Assembly: GCA_001769385.1 (NCBI GenBank)
Contig: MEPB01000058.1
Location: 77,166 to 132,342, forward strand
Direction of reading: 5' to 3'
Origin: Bacteroidetes bacterium RIFCSPLOWO2_12_FULL_35_15
GTDB taxonomy: Bacteria; Bacteroidota; Bacteroidia; 2-12-FULL-35-15
Length of the DNA: 55,177 nucleotides
The translations under genes and the position numbers were made by a program. Position 1 is the stretch's first letter. Every line of letters starts with the position of its first letter. This document shows positions 33,915 through 42,524 of the stretch, in pieces. The notes beneath the pieces are model-generated. The model ran no database searches, was not told the DNA's origin, and saw nothing but the letters and a program-made list of their open reading frames with translations.

Positions 33915-34788
33915 AGAAACCTATAGTTCAGGTTGTATGTTTGTTTCAGCCAAACTGGCACACAGCCGGAGAGTTTTGCAAAACCTTTTTGATTTTTCTT
34001 GGCGTCATTGCGCCTTAGCGGCAAAACTTTTAATTCGTCCCGGTAATTTAACAATTGCTTTTATATTTATTGGTTTCTTTGCAAAAGCTGATCAGCCTGT
34101 TATAATGCTCGACAGTGCAAATACAGCGTATTCAAAAGGTGATTTTTCTAAAGCAATTGAACTCTACGAGGGTATTGCAAATAAAGGATTAGAATCATCT
34201 GAATTGTATTTCAATATAGGTAACGCGTATTTTAAATCTAATAATATTGCTTTGGCGATCCTGTATTATGAGCGTGCGAAAAAACTGAATCCGAGTGATG
34301 AAGATATTATTGTAAACTTAAAATTAGCCAATCAAAAAGTAGAAGATAAAATTGAGGCTGCACCGCAATTATTTTTAACACAATGGAAAAATGGAATTGT
34401 GGATATGATGAGCGAAACGGCCTGGTCAGTATTTTGTATTATCCTGTTTGCAATGGCTTTAATATTGTTTTCAATTTTTATAACTTCAGGTAATCGTAGT
34501 TTAAAGCAGACAGGCTTTTTTGGCGGTATGGTTTTTATAATTTCTGCGGTTGTTACTTTATTTATTGCGCAACAGAAATATACCCAAACAAAATACAACA
34601 GTGATGCCATTATTACCTCTGCATCAGTCACCGTGATGGGTTCACCCAATGAAAAGGGAACTAAACTTTTTGTTTTACATGAAGGTATCAAAGTGAATGT
34701 TACCCAGGAAAATGATGGATGGAGCGAAATTAAAATTGCTAATGGAAATGTCGGTTGGGTAAAAAGGAAAGATGTAACTGCTATATAA
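33901..34788 (+). CDS. batE: BatE, TPR and SH3-like protein
   Basis: A protein of 295 residues from the ATG at 33901, which overlaps the batD stop. An upstream in-frame ATG at 33802 lies deep in batD and is unlikely. The first 50 or so residues (TYSSGCMFVSAKLAHSRRVL) look repeat-derived. The natural signal segment is probably NLTIAFIFIGFFAKA. Two or three TPRs follow (LDSANTAYSKGDFSKAIELY), then two membrane helices (FCIILFAMALILFSIFI and GGMVFIISAVVTLFIA) and a C-terminal SH3-like domain (GWSEIKIANGNVGWVKRKDV). This is the standard BatE arrangement and ends the operon. Confidence 0.88.
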   Translation: MKLNKETYSSGCMFVSAKLAHSRRVLQNLFDFSWRHCALAAKLLIRPGNLTIAFIFIGFFAKADQPVIMLDSANTAYSKGDFSKAIELYEGIANKGLESSELYFNIGNAYFKSNNIALAILYYERAKKLNPSDEDIIVNLKLANQKVEDKIEAAPQLFLTQWKNGIVDMMSETAWSVFCIILFAMALILFSIFITSGNRSLKQTGFFGGMVFIISAVVTLFIAQQKYTQTKYNSDAIITSASVTVMGSPNEKGTKLFVLHEGIKVNVTQENDGWSEIKIANGNVGWVKRKDVTAI

Positions 34789-34877
34789 TTTTTTTGTAAT
34801 GATTTTCATCGTACGTCTAACCTAAACGAATTCTTCCATTCTAAACGGCACTGAGCAGGCTAAATCTGTTTGATTTG

Positions 34878-35246
34878 TTAAAACAGATTTTTTTCCAAGT
34901 AAATCTTCCTTTGCTTTATCTGAAAATTATTTTCCGAAATTATTATTTTTAAAGAGTTTATGAAATCTTCTTTGGTTATTCTATTTCTGGCAAGGTCTTT
35001 AGCTGTGTTTGCATTTTGAAGAAGAAAATTATCAGGATTAAAATTGATCAGCGTTTCCAGTTCTATATTTAACTCTACTGCAATTAATGAAACCCTTTCA
35101 AAATCCAATTTTGTTTTTCCTGTTTCAATTTTTTGAAATGCCTGTTGAGATATTCCTAAGCAACGTGCAATAGCATCCTGTGAAATCCCTTTCAATTCTC
35201 TTAACGTTCTGATTTTTACTCCTAGATCATTTTTTCTGTCTTTCAT
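34878..35246 (-). CDS. XRE-family HTH regulator
   Basis: A protein of 122 residues. Residues about 5-65 are a Cro/C1-type helix-turn-helix (IRTLRELKGISQDAIARCLG, SQQAFQKIETGKTKLDFERV), and the remaining half is helical and unassigned. The start at 35246 (MKDRKNDLGVK) fits the domain. The ATG at 35282 would add 12 residues without homology. It is divergent from the phosphoesterase gene, with a 278-base AT-rich gap (35247-35524) in which I see no clear operator. No toxin-like gene is next to it. It may be an orphan regulator or a remnant of an addiction system. Confidence 0.8.
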   Translation of the reverse strand: MKDRKNDLGVKIRTLRELKGISQDAIARCLGISQQAFQKIETGKTKLDFERVSLIAVELNIELETLINFNPDNFLLQNANTAKDLARNRITKEDFINSLKIIISENNFQIKQRKIYLEKNLF

Positions 35247-35524
35247 TTTAGTAAATATTGTTCGGTTTACAGGGAGTAGCATGTTAGTATTTATCCAGAT
35301 TATTTTGGGCCAATTTTAATAACAATTTATTAAAAAGTTGTAAGTCCCAAAAGCTTTACAAGAATAAGTAAAAAGCAAATAAATAAGTGGGATTCTTATC
35401 TAATGGTCGGTTTATTTATTTAACGGTATTTTTTTAATAGAATCTTACACAACTTTCATCGATTTAAAATAAATTTCTTTCCTGTTTTTTATAAATCCTT
35501 ATCTTTAATCAAATTTATTTTTCA

Positions 35525-36022
35525 ATGCAACGGATAGCTTTACTCTCCGACACACATAATTATTTAGATCCTAAAATTTTTAAATATTTTGAAACTTGTG
35601 ACCAAATTTGGCACGCAGGGGATTTGGGTACAATTTCCATAACTGGTGAATTATCGAAAATTAAACCGGTGATTGCGGTTTATGGCAATATTGATGGGCA
35701 GGATGTGCGAAGAGTACACCCAAAAGATCAACGATTTATGTGCGAAAAGGTGGATGTTTTTATGACACATATAGGTGGTTATCCGAATAATTATTCGCCG
35801 GATGCTTTAAAGGAGATTGAGCTGAAAAGGCCAAAGTTGTTCATTAGCGGACATTCCCATATTTTAAAAGTTCAATTCGATCAAAAATATCAATTGTTAC
35901 ATATTAATCCGGGGGCAGCAGGTAATTATGGATTTCATACTGTAAAAACACTTGTCCGGTTTACAATTGATGCTGATAAGATTTTAGATCTGGAAGTAAT
36001 TGAACTGGGTAAGAGAATTTAA
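35525..36022 (+). CDS. YfcE/MJ0936-type metallophosphoesterase
   Basis: A protein of 165 residues with the calcineurin-like phosphoesterase motifs in order: LLSDTHNY (D9, H11), WHAGDLG, AVYGNIDG (the GNxD-like motif), MTHIGGYP and ISGHSHIL. The family hydrolyses phosphodiesters with two metal ions. The physiological substrate of this subgroup is not settled. It is probably monocistronic. A TATCTTTA element close to the -7 consensus lies about 15 bases upstream of the start. Confidence 0.92.
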   Translation: MQRIALLSDTHNYLDPKIFKYFETCDQIWHAGDLGTISITGELSKIKPVIAVYGNIDGQDVRRVHPKDQRFMCEKVDVFMTHIGGYPNNYSPDALKEIELKRPKLFISGHSHILKVQFDQKYQLLHINPGAAGNYGFHTVKTLVRFTIDADKILDLEVIELGKRI

Positions 36023-36029
36023 ATTTAGT

Positions 36030-36125
36030 CACAGATTCATAGATTTCGAAGGTTTAATAGTTAGCATTTCCAAAGCCATTTATTGTATAATATATTTCCA
36101 TTTATTTTTAATCAGTGAGTCTGTG
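36030..36125. repeat. Imperfect inverted repeat upstream of rho
   Basis: CACAGATTCA (36030-36039) and TGAGTCTGTG (36116-36125) pair with one mismatch across an AT-rich spacer. This is a third kind of intergenic repeat. The rest of the 322-base gap before rho is AT-rich and shows nothing recognisable. Confidence 0.5.
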
Positions 36126-36344
36126 GCAATTTATTGAGGCTTTTTTGAGTGTTTAAGAATAATTTAGCTTGTATATTAAAAATTCTTTGTATTATTGTAA
36201 TGCGTTTCTGCTGTTATAAATTCTTATAGCACATTACTGTCGAAAATTTTATCGAAAAACATTAAATCAAAAAACTAATTTCTTTTATTCTATCCTAAAA
36301 AAACATCAATCATCAGAATTGATTTATTAACCAAACAAAAAACT

Positions 36345-38042
36345 ATGTACGACATTATTGAATTAAACAACAAACTTGTTGGAGAGCTTAAAGACATTGC
36401 TAAGAGTTTGAACATCCCCAAATTCGAACTTTTAAAAAAGCAAGATCTTATCTACAAGATCCTCGACCAGCAAGCAATTAATCCTTCGCCAGAAGCAAAA
36501 CCGATCAACCAAAAACCAGAACAGCAAAAAATTCTTCGTCCGCGAAAGCCACGTACAGAAACGAATCATACTGAACAGAAAATTGTTCAACAAGAAAAAC
36601 CATCAAATATACCGGAAGAAATTTTTTCCCAGGAAATTGAAAAAACAGAAAATGTAAAGATCGATTTCAATTCACATGAAATGGAACATAAGTCAGCCGA
36701 TCAGCATGTTGAACCAATAAGTGATCCGGTTTCTTTAAATACTGAGACTGTAACTACTGAAAATACAATTTCAGAAAATACAACTTCAGAAAACACAACT
36801 TCTGAAACAAGTACTTCTGAAAATCAAGAGGCTCAACCCAATGTTGAGAATCAAAATCCGGAACGAAAAGATAATCAAAATAAACCCCGTTACGGAAATC
36901 AGCGTCAGGAGCCATCATACAATTTTGATGGCATTGTTGCAAGTGAAGGTGTATTGGAAATAATGCTCGATGGTTACGGATTTTTACGTTCCTCTGATTA
37001 TAATTATTTGAATTCACCGGATGATATTTACGTTTCGCAATCTCAAATAAAATTATTTGGTTTAAAAACAGGTGATACTGTCCGTGGTACTATTCGTCCG
37101 CCAAAAGAAGGTGAAAAATATTTTCCATTAATTAAAGTTGAAAAAATAAATGGTCGTGAACCGGCTTTTGTGCGTGATCGTGTACCATTTGATTATTTAA
37201 CTCCCCTTTTTCCGTATGAGAAATTTAAATTAACCGGACATCCGCAGCAAAACTTATCTTCCCGTATTTTTGACTTGGTCACCCCAATTGGAAAAGGACA
37301 ACGTGCTTTAATTGTTGCTCAGCCAAAAACAGGTAAAACGGTTTTATTGAAAGATATTGCAAATGCTATTGCAGCAAATCATCCTGAAACGTATTTGATT
37401 ATTTTATTGATCGATGAACGTCCGGAAGAGGTTACTGATATGGCACGCAGCGTAAAAGCAGAAGTGATCGCATCAACATTTGATGAACCGGCCGATCGTC
37501 ATGTGAAGATCGCAAATATAGTGTTGGAAAAAGCAAAACGTATGGTTGAGTGCGGACATGATGTGTGTATCTTATTAGATTCAATTACTCGTTTAGCGCG
37601 TGCATACAATACCGTTCAACCGGCATCAGGTAAAGTGTTAAGTGGAGGTGTGGATGCAAATGCATTACACAAACCGAAACGTTTTTTTGGAGCTGCCCGT
37701 AAAGTGGAAGGTGGCGGATCACTTACTATCATTGCAACAGCACTTACTGATACGGGTTCAAAAATGGATGAAGTTATCTTTGAAGAATTTAAAGGAACCG
37801 GTAACTCTGAGATCCAGTTGGATCGTAAATTGGCTAACAAACGTGTTTATCCGGCAATCGATATTGTTGCCTCAAGCACCCGTAGAGATGATCTGTTGGT
37901 TGATAAAGAAACATTACAACGTGTTTGGATCTTGCGTAAACACTTATCGGATATGAATCCTGTGGAAGCGATGGAGTTTATGAGAGACAGAATGAAGAAT
38001 ACCCAGACAAATGAAGAGTTTTTAATTTCTATGAATGGGTAG
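36345..38042 (+). CDS. rho: Transcription termination factor Rho, long form
   Basis: Rho of 565 residues, about 145 longer than the E. coli protein. The N-terminal domain ([20 protein letters not shown]) is followed by a long disordered insertion, roughly residues 50-190, rich in E, N, T, Q and S and including TSEN tandem repeats. The RNA-binding cold-shock-like domain begins at [20 protein letters not shown]. The ATPase domain has Walker A PKTGKT (residues 327-332) and [14 protein letters not shown], with Q- and R-loop segments intact, so it should be an active RNA helicase. Large insertions in this place are known in Bacteroidota Rho and are linked to RNA binding or phase separation. Confidence 0.96.
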   Translation: MYDIIELNNKLVGELKDIAKSLNIPKFELLKKQDLIYKILDQQAINPSPEAKPINQKPEQQKILRPRKPRTETNHTEQKIVQQEKPSNIPEEIFSQEIEKTENVKIDFNSHEMEHKSADQHVEPISDPVSLNTETVTTENTISENTTSENTTSETSTSENQEAQPNVENQNPERKDNQNKPRYGNQRQEPSYNFDGIVASEGVLEIMLDGYGFLRSSDYNYLNSPDDIYVSQSQIKLFGLKTGDTVRGTIRPPKEGEKYFPLIKVEKINGREPAFVRDRVPFDYLTPLFPYEKFKLTGHPQQNLSSRIFDLVTPIGKGQRALIVAQPKTGKTVLLKDIANAIAANHPETYLIILLIDERPEEVTDMARSVKAEVIASTFDEPADRHVKIANIVLEKAKRMVECGHDVCILLDSITRLARAYNTVQPASGKVLSGGVDANALHKPKRFFGAARKVEGGGSLTIIATALTDTGSKMDEVIFEEFKGTGNSEIQLDRKLANKRVYPAIDIVASSTRRDDLLVDKETLQRVWILRKHLSDMNPVEAMEFMRDRMKNTQTNEEFLISMNG

Positions 38043-38108
38043 AAATCTAGAATCAAGACACAAGATTTAAGATTGTGGAATTGATTTATATAATATTATA
38101 AATAGGAT

Positions 38109-38194
38109 GTCATTTCAACTCCTTCGAATTTGTTCAGGATAAGCTCCGGGAAAAATCTAATTTAAAAAAAGATTTTGCCTGTGGTCGAAATGAC
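38109..38194. repeat. Inverted pair of REP-like hairpins (MITE-like)
   Basis: An 86-base unit starting GTCATTTC and ending GAAATGAC. The right half, read in reverse, is GTCATTTCGACCACAGGC then AAAATC, the same scaffold as the GIY-YIG element ends. The left half contains an extra TTCGAATTTGTTCAGG segment. It lies between rho and the PorE-like gene. Confidence 0.65.
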
Positions 38195-38252
38195 AAAGAA
38201 CAAAAAGATCCCTTACAATTAATCACATCGTTTCAAAAACATATTTGAAATA

Positions 38253-40271
38253 ATGAATATTCAAATTAGAAAAATAGTTTTCCTTTTATTGATTGTCATT
38301 GCTATATCTTCATTCGGACAAGATGAAAAAAAGTGCCAGGAGATAGATAATAAAAAAGCTGAAAAGCTTTACGAACAAGGGATTGATAAAAAAAATAAAA
38401 AAGAAGAACGATTAGCATTTTTAAAGCAGGCTATTGAAATGGAGCCCGATTATGTGGATGCCAATTTTGCTTATGCCGAAGAACGGATCAAAACGTTAAT
38501 TTATGAAGATGCCCCCTTTAAACCTACCGAACTTTACTTTAAAAAAGTAATCGAAATTTGCCCGAAATATCATTCAGACCCTTATTATTATTTAGGTTTT
38601 ATTTATTATGAAGAAGAGAATTGGGTAGAAGCGGAAAAATATTTAAAACTGTTTTTAAACTTTAAGGAAGATGATGAGACAAAGTACAATAAAACGTATG
38701 AGGCCTATCTTTCGCAAGCAAAAGAAATGATTCGTTATGCAAAACTGTTTAATGAAATTTATAAAAATCCGGTTCCTTTTGATCCCATTCCTGTTCCTGG
38801 AATTTGCACCGAAAAAGATGAATACCTTCCTATTATAAGTGCTGATAACACCATGATGCTTTTTACACGTAAAGTTCCATTTGTTCAAAAAGCGATTGCC
38901 TGGGATTCGGATAAGGAGATGGAATTATTCAGTAAAAGCACACGAAACAAAATCACAGGTGAATTTGATAAAGGGCAAGGAATGCCATTTCCTTTTAATA
39001 AAGGAGCAGGTGAGGGTGGAGCAACCATGTCGATCGACAACAAACATTTGTTTTTTACGATAATTAATAATGAAGCAGGAGTGGTAAATGCAGATATTTA
39101 TTTTTCTGATTTTTCTGTTTTAGATGGTGAATGGTCAGTACCCAAAAAAGTTCCGGGAATAAATGATCCTGAGCGATGGGATTCACAGCCTTCTCTTGCC
39201 TCAGATGGAAAAACACTTTACTTCGCAAGTGATAGAAAAGGCGGACGAGGTGGGGTGGATCTGTATTTAACAATTAAGGATCCTGTTTCAGGAGAATGGA
39301 GCAAACCCGAAAATTTGGGGCCAACCATTAATACCAATGGTGATGAAATGTCGCCATTCATGCACTCCGATTTTCAAACACTTTATTTTTCTTCGAACGG
39401 ACAGCCGGGTGTTGGCGGTTATGATATTTTCTTTGCGCGAAAAGGTGCAGATGGGAAATGGGCAGAACCCAAAAATATTGGTGTTCCAATTAATACAACA
39501 GGGGATGATCTTGGTTTTTTCGTAAGTACGGATGGCAATTTAGGATATTTTGCATCCAATCTTCCATCACGTGCAAAAGGAAAATCGGTAGGTAAATATG
39601 ATATCTATTCCTTTGAATTATACAAAGAAGCAAGACCGGATGAAGTAGCATTTATCAAAGGAAAAGTGGAAGATCAGGCGAATGTTGAAAAAAAAGATTT
39701 CAAAGTAGAAGTAAAAGATGCTGTCACAAAAAAAGTTACTTATGCGATGGTTGATACCATAACAGGAGATTATGCGGTGGTGGTAAATACAAAGGAGAAA
39801 CATGATCAGATTGTGACAGTTAAAAAAGATAATTACGCGTTCAGTTCTCAGTTAATCTTAAAGGATTCCATGGTTAATGCAAAACCAATCACTGTAAATG
39901 TGGCTGTCGATACATTTAAGGTAGGCGAAACATATCCGCTTAACAATATTTATTACAAAACGAATTCGGCTGAACTGGATCCTCGTTCATTGATAGTGAT
40001 AGAAGAGTTTATAGAATTCTTAAAAAACAATCCCACAATAAAAATTGAGATGAACGGTCATACTGATAATGTCGGAAATGATGCTGCAAACCTTGCATTA
40101 TCAACTGACAGAGCATTTACCGTTCGGGATATTTTGTTGGCAAAAGGAATAGAAGAAAGCCGGTTGATTGCATTCAAAGGTTTTGGCGCCTCCAAAGCAA
40201 TTGCTGATAATAGCACGGAGGCAGGAAGAGCAAAAAACAGAAGAACAGAATTTGTGATCGTAGATAAATAA
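38253..40271 (+). CDS. PorE-like OmpA protein with TPR and beta-propeller
   Basis: A protein of 672 residues. A signal peptide (ending SSFGQ) is followed by a TPR-like region (residues about 30-150), PD40/WD40-like propeller blades (residues about 190-450, e.g. LYFASDRKGGRGGVDLYL, LYFSSNGQPGVGGYDIFF), a carboxypeptidase-regulatory-like domain (VAFIKGKVEDQAN onward, about 465-540) and a C-terminal OmpA peptidoglycan-binding domain (IEMNGHTDNVGNDAANLALS). This domain order is that of PorE, a T9SS component that links the secretion machinery to peptidoglycan. Many Bacteroidota have several such paralogues, so assignment to T9SS is likely but not certain. Three T9SS substrates are encoded in this window. 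Confidence 0.8.
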   Translation: MNIQIRKIVFLLLIVIAISSFGQDEKKCQEIDNKKAEKLYEQGIDKKNKKEERLAFLKQAIEMEPDYVDANFAYAEERIKTLIYEDAPFKPTELYFKKVIEICPKYHSDPYYYLGFIYYEEENWVEAEKYLKLFLNFKEDDETKYNKTYEAYLSQAKEMIRYAKLFNEIYKNPVPFDPIPVPGICTEKDEYLPIISADNTMMLFTRKVPFVQKAIAWDSDKEMELFSKSTRNKITGEFDKGQGMPFPFNKGAGEGGATMSIDNKHLFFTIINNEAGVVNADIYFSDFSVLDGEWSVPKKVPGINDPERWDSQPSLASDGKTLYFASDRKGGRGGVDLYLTIKDPVSGEWSKPENLGPTINTNGDEMSPFMHSDFQTLYFSSNGQPGVGGYDIFFARKGADGKWAEPKNIGVPINTTGDDLGFFVSTDGNLGYFASNLPSRAKGKSVGKYDIYSFELYKEARPDEVAFIKGKVEDQANVEKKDFKVEVKDAVTKKVTYAMVDTITGDYAVVVNTKEKHDQIVTVKKDNYAFSSQLILKDSMVNAKPITVNVAVDTFKVGETYPLNNIYYKTNSAELDPRSLIVIEEFIEFLKNNPTIKIEMNGHTDNVGNDAANLALSTDRAFTVRDILLAKGIEESRLIAFKGFGASKAIADNSTEAGRAKNRRTEFVIVDK

Positions 40272-40383
40272 AAATGATTCCAAAAGTAAACCGCCTGAAG
40301 AGTATCTACGTTTAATTATTTTTTATTTCATTCAAGAATAGATTTTTCCGGAGTGCCCATCATGTTTCATTTTACCTCTTTTG

Positions 40384-40418
40384 CATTATACAAATTGTAT
40401 TATACAAAATGTATAATG
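40384..40418. other. Inverted and direct TATACA repeat, operator-like
   Basis: CATTATACA (40384-40392) and TGTATAATG (40410-40418) are perfect inverted repeats, with another ATTATACAAA in the middle giving direct repeats. It lies between two convergent genes, where an operator is unexpected. The rest of 40272-40490 shows nothing else. Confidence 0.4.
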
Positions 40419-40492
40419 AATTGTTTTTTTTGAGGGTTGCTTGTGATTTGTTTTCAAAATGATCTTTGACTTTTAAGATGTTGAGAAAAATA

Positions 40493-40527
40493 AAAATGGG
40501 CAGGAATTAAAAACTCCTGCCCATTTT
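40493..40527. terminator. Bidirectional terminator
   Basis: A perfect 13-base stem AAAATGGGCAGGA (40493-40505) / TCCTGCCCATTTT (40515-40527) with a 9-base loop. Read on the minus strand it ends in TTTTTATTTT. It serves the T9SS gene at 40546 and probably also the PorE-like gene. Confidence 0.9.
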
Positions 40528-40545
40528 ATTTAAGAAATTTATAAA

Positions 40546-41595
40546 TTATTTAGCAACAACAAATTTTCCTTTGCTAATATTGTTTTTGTCTTTATCAATT
40601 ACTTCGTAAAAATAAATACCGTTTTCATAACCCGAAATATTTATAGGTGTATCACTATTTTTAAGGTATGTGCTTTCAATTAATTTACCGGTAATATCAA
40701 AAATATTCAAAGAAGAAGTTTCTGTAAGTCCGGCAATGGTTATAATAGCAGAAGCAGGATTTGGAAAAATAGCAATGTTATCATTTTCAGCCTGTTCTTC
40801 TATTCCGGTTGCTGTTTGTATGAACAAGTAAGTTGCACTGGTAACTGTTCCTGCTGCATTTGTTCCTATTTCAGCCAAGGGATATTTTTTTGTGTTGCTC
40901 CACCAGGAATAATCATAAGTGGTATCAATAGTCGGGGCACCTTGTTGCACCCATGTTCCTCCAATCATATGTGTATAACTTGTATTAGTGCTGATAGTTC
41001 TTTTATACTGACGCAAACATGCAACATTTGAAAAAGCGGGTGTGGTAATAGTTCCCCATCCATCCATAGTACTTGTGTAATTTTCAGAAGTAGTTGCCTT
41101 AACAGAATCTATCCCCGGATAAGCAGCTGCGTATTTAATTTCATAGGAAGAAGTTCCGCTAAAAGTAGTCAGGTAGGACGATGGAAATGTAATGTGTTTC
41201 TGAGCCGGAGTAAACTTAAGGGCAGTAAAACCAAGAGGTGGGCCAAAGTCGCCATAAACGCCAAGAAGATCCAGCGATGATGAATTGAAATTAATAAATA
41301 TATTTGCATCTCCATCACTTATTGCAAGATTAGCAGTCGGGAAATTACTTGAACCGGTAAGTGAGCCCGGACTAACAAATGCTGATGTATCTTTTTTGTT
41401 GTTTAATAAACCTGCAAAGTTCCAGAATTTATTGGTGCCACTTGCTCCAACCGAAATGCCACTAAGAACTGTGTCGTTGGCCGAAACGAAAACCTTACCC
41501 ACAGAAGGCATATCACTTTGCGTGATCGTAATTTGTGCATTTGCAGTAAATAAGGAAAGTACAAAAGCGCTAAAAAAAAGTAGATGTTTTTTCAT
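40546..41595 (-). CDS. Secreted protein with T9SS type A sorting domain
   Basis: A protein of 349 residues with signal peptide MKKHLLFFSAFVLSLFTANA and a C-terminal T9SS sorting domain (IAIFPNPASAIITIAGLTET... GYENGIYFYEVIDKD). The middle part (ITITQSDMPSVGKVFVSAND, FPTANLAISD, LDLLGVYGDFG, ITFPSSYLTTFSG) is similar in order and pattern to the middle of the protein at 3714-5303, so the two share a paralogous extracellular domain. No enzymatic motif is visible. It is likely a cell-surface or secreted structural or adhesive protein. Confidence 0.8.
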   Translation of the reverse strand: MKKHLLFFSAFVLSLFTANAQITITQSDMPSVGKVFVSANDTVLSGISVGASGTNKFWNFAGLLNNKKDTSAFVSPGSLTGSSNFPTANLAISDGDANIFINFNSSSLDLLGVYGDFGPPLGFTALKFTPAQKHITFPSSYLTTFSGTSSYEIKYAAAYPGIDSVKATTSENYTSTMDGWGTITTPAFSNVACLRQYKRTISTNTSYTHMIGGTWVQQGAPTIDTTYDYSWWSNTKKYPLAEIGTNAAGTVTSATYLFIQTATGIEEQAENDNIAIFPNPASAIITIAGLTETSSLNIFDITGKLIESTYLKNSDTPINISGYENGIYFYEVIDKDKNNISKGKFVVAK

Positions 41596-41712
41596 GTTTT
41601 TAAATTTAAGGGTTAATAGATCAGAAAATTATCATAGCTAATTTATAAAAAATTTAGAAACTATCTTTTATTTTTTTTCAGAAGATTCACCAGAAGAATC
41701 AAAATAATTATT

Positions 41713-42216
41713 TTATTGCCTTATCGCATAAATAAGCTCATCCAGATATTCCCCATTCTTAAAAAATGTTTTTTCAAAACGTGCTTCAAGTGTAAAGCCT
41801 GCCTTTTCGAGAACCCGTTGGGAAGCAATGTTTGGTCCGAATGGCCTGGCGAAAATTCGTGTGATATCAAATGTTTTGAATCCATACTCAACCATTTGAA
41901 TAATGGCTTCCGGCATAATTCCTTTTCCCCAATATTCTTCCGATAACAAATAGCCAAGTTCTGCATTTTTGCACGCAATATCTTCTTGTGGAAAAATTCC
42001 TATCGAACCAACAGCTTCGTTATTTACTTCTATGGCCATTACTTTAACCGGAAACTCAGTATTGAAAGACTCTATAAATATTCTGGCATCTTCAATTGTA
42101 TAGGGTGAAGGGAATTTGTTGGTCAGGTTTTTAGCAATGTTTATATTGTTTGCAAATTTTGCTAAGGTCTCAATATCGTTGCTTGTCCAGGGGCGGAGTT
42201 TAATGTGTGTCGTCAA
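41713..42216 (-). CDS. GNAT family N-acetyltransferase, RimJ/RimL-like
   Basis: A protein of 167 residues covering the full GNAT fold. The acetyl-CoA-binding region is AELGYLLSEEYWGKGIMPEA (the Q/RxxGxG-like loop being WGKGIM), followed by MVEYGFKTFDITRIFARPFG and the C-terminal SQRVLEKAGFTLEAR, which is characteristic of the RimJ/RimL/alanine acetyltransferase group. It probably acetylates an amino group of a protein, antibiotic or small molecule. The substrate is unknown. It is not obviously co-regulated with its T9SS neighbours. Confidence 0.9.
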   Translation of the reverse strand: MTTHIKLRPWTSNDIETLAKFANNINIAKNLTNKFPSPYTIEDARIFIESFNTEFPVKVMAIEVNNEAVGSIGIFPQEDIACKNAELGYLLSEEYWGKGIMPEAIIQMVEYGFKTFDITRIFARPFGPNIASQRVLEKAGFTLEARFEKTFFKNGEYLDELIYAIRQ

Positions 42217-42290
42217 TTTATATTAGTTTTATTATAGAATCTATTAAGGATGCTGTTTAAATTTAAGTTAAACATTCTATTGTAAGCTTT

Positions 42291-42376
42291 GTCATTTCGA
42301 CCAAGCGGAGAAATCTTTCCAATGTTTATAATTGTGCTGATAAATTTAAAGATTCCTCCACTTCGGTCGGAATGAC
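42291..42376. repeat. Inverted pair of REP-like hairpins, best gene-free copy
   Basis: An 86-base unit. The left hairpin (GTC-ATTTC-GA-CC-AAG-CGG-A-GAAAT-CTTT) and the right hairpin (read in reverse GTC-ATTCC-GA-CCG-AAG-TGG-A-GGAAT-CTTT) face each other around about 30 AT-rich bases. The ends match those of the GIY-YIG element at 10340-10734, so this looks like its gene-less version. Confidence 0.8.
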
Positions 42377-42434
42377 ATTATATTAGTTAAATTTAAAACA
42401 GCGTTTAAATGAAAAACGAAAACAATATTTTAAT

Positions 42435-42506
42435 CGTCAATGCGAGGATGTTAACAATCTGGTATATTGGCTGTGTTTGAGATTGCTTCGTTCCTCGCAA
42501 TTGACG
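42435..42506. repeat. Inverted pair, TGC/GCA stem variant
   Basis: Starts CGTCAATGCGAGGA and ends TCCTCGCAATTGACG. The right arm read in reverse is CAATTGCGAGGAACGAAGCA then ATC, the same unit as 7405-7429. Together with 42291-42376 it fills most of the 308-base gap between the acetyltransferase and the subtilisin gene. Confidence 0.7.
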
Positions 42507-42524
42507 TAATAAGAAAGTAAATTA

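Noticed and set aside
36023-36344. Possible RNA leader or riboswitch upstream of rho
   Set aside because: Only an imperfect dispersed inverted repeat and AT-rich sequence are visible. No known riboswitch core could be recognised.
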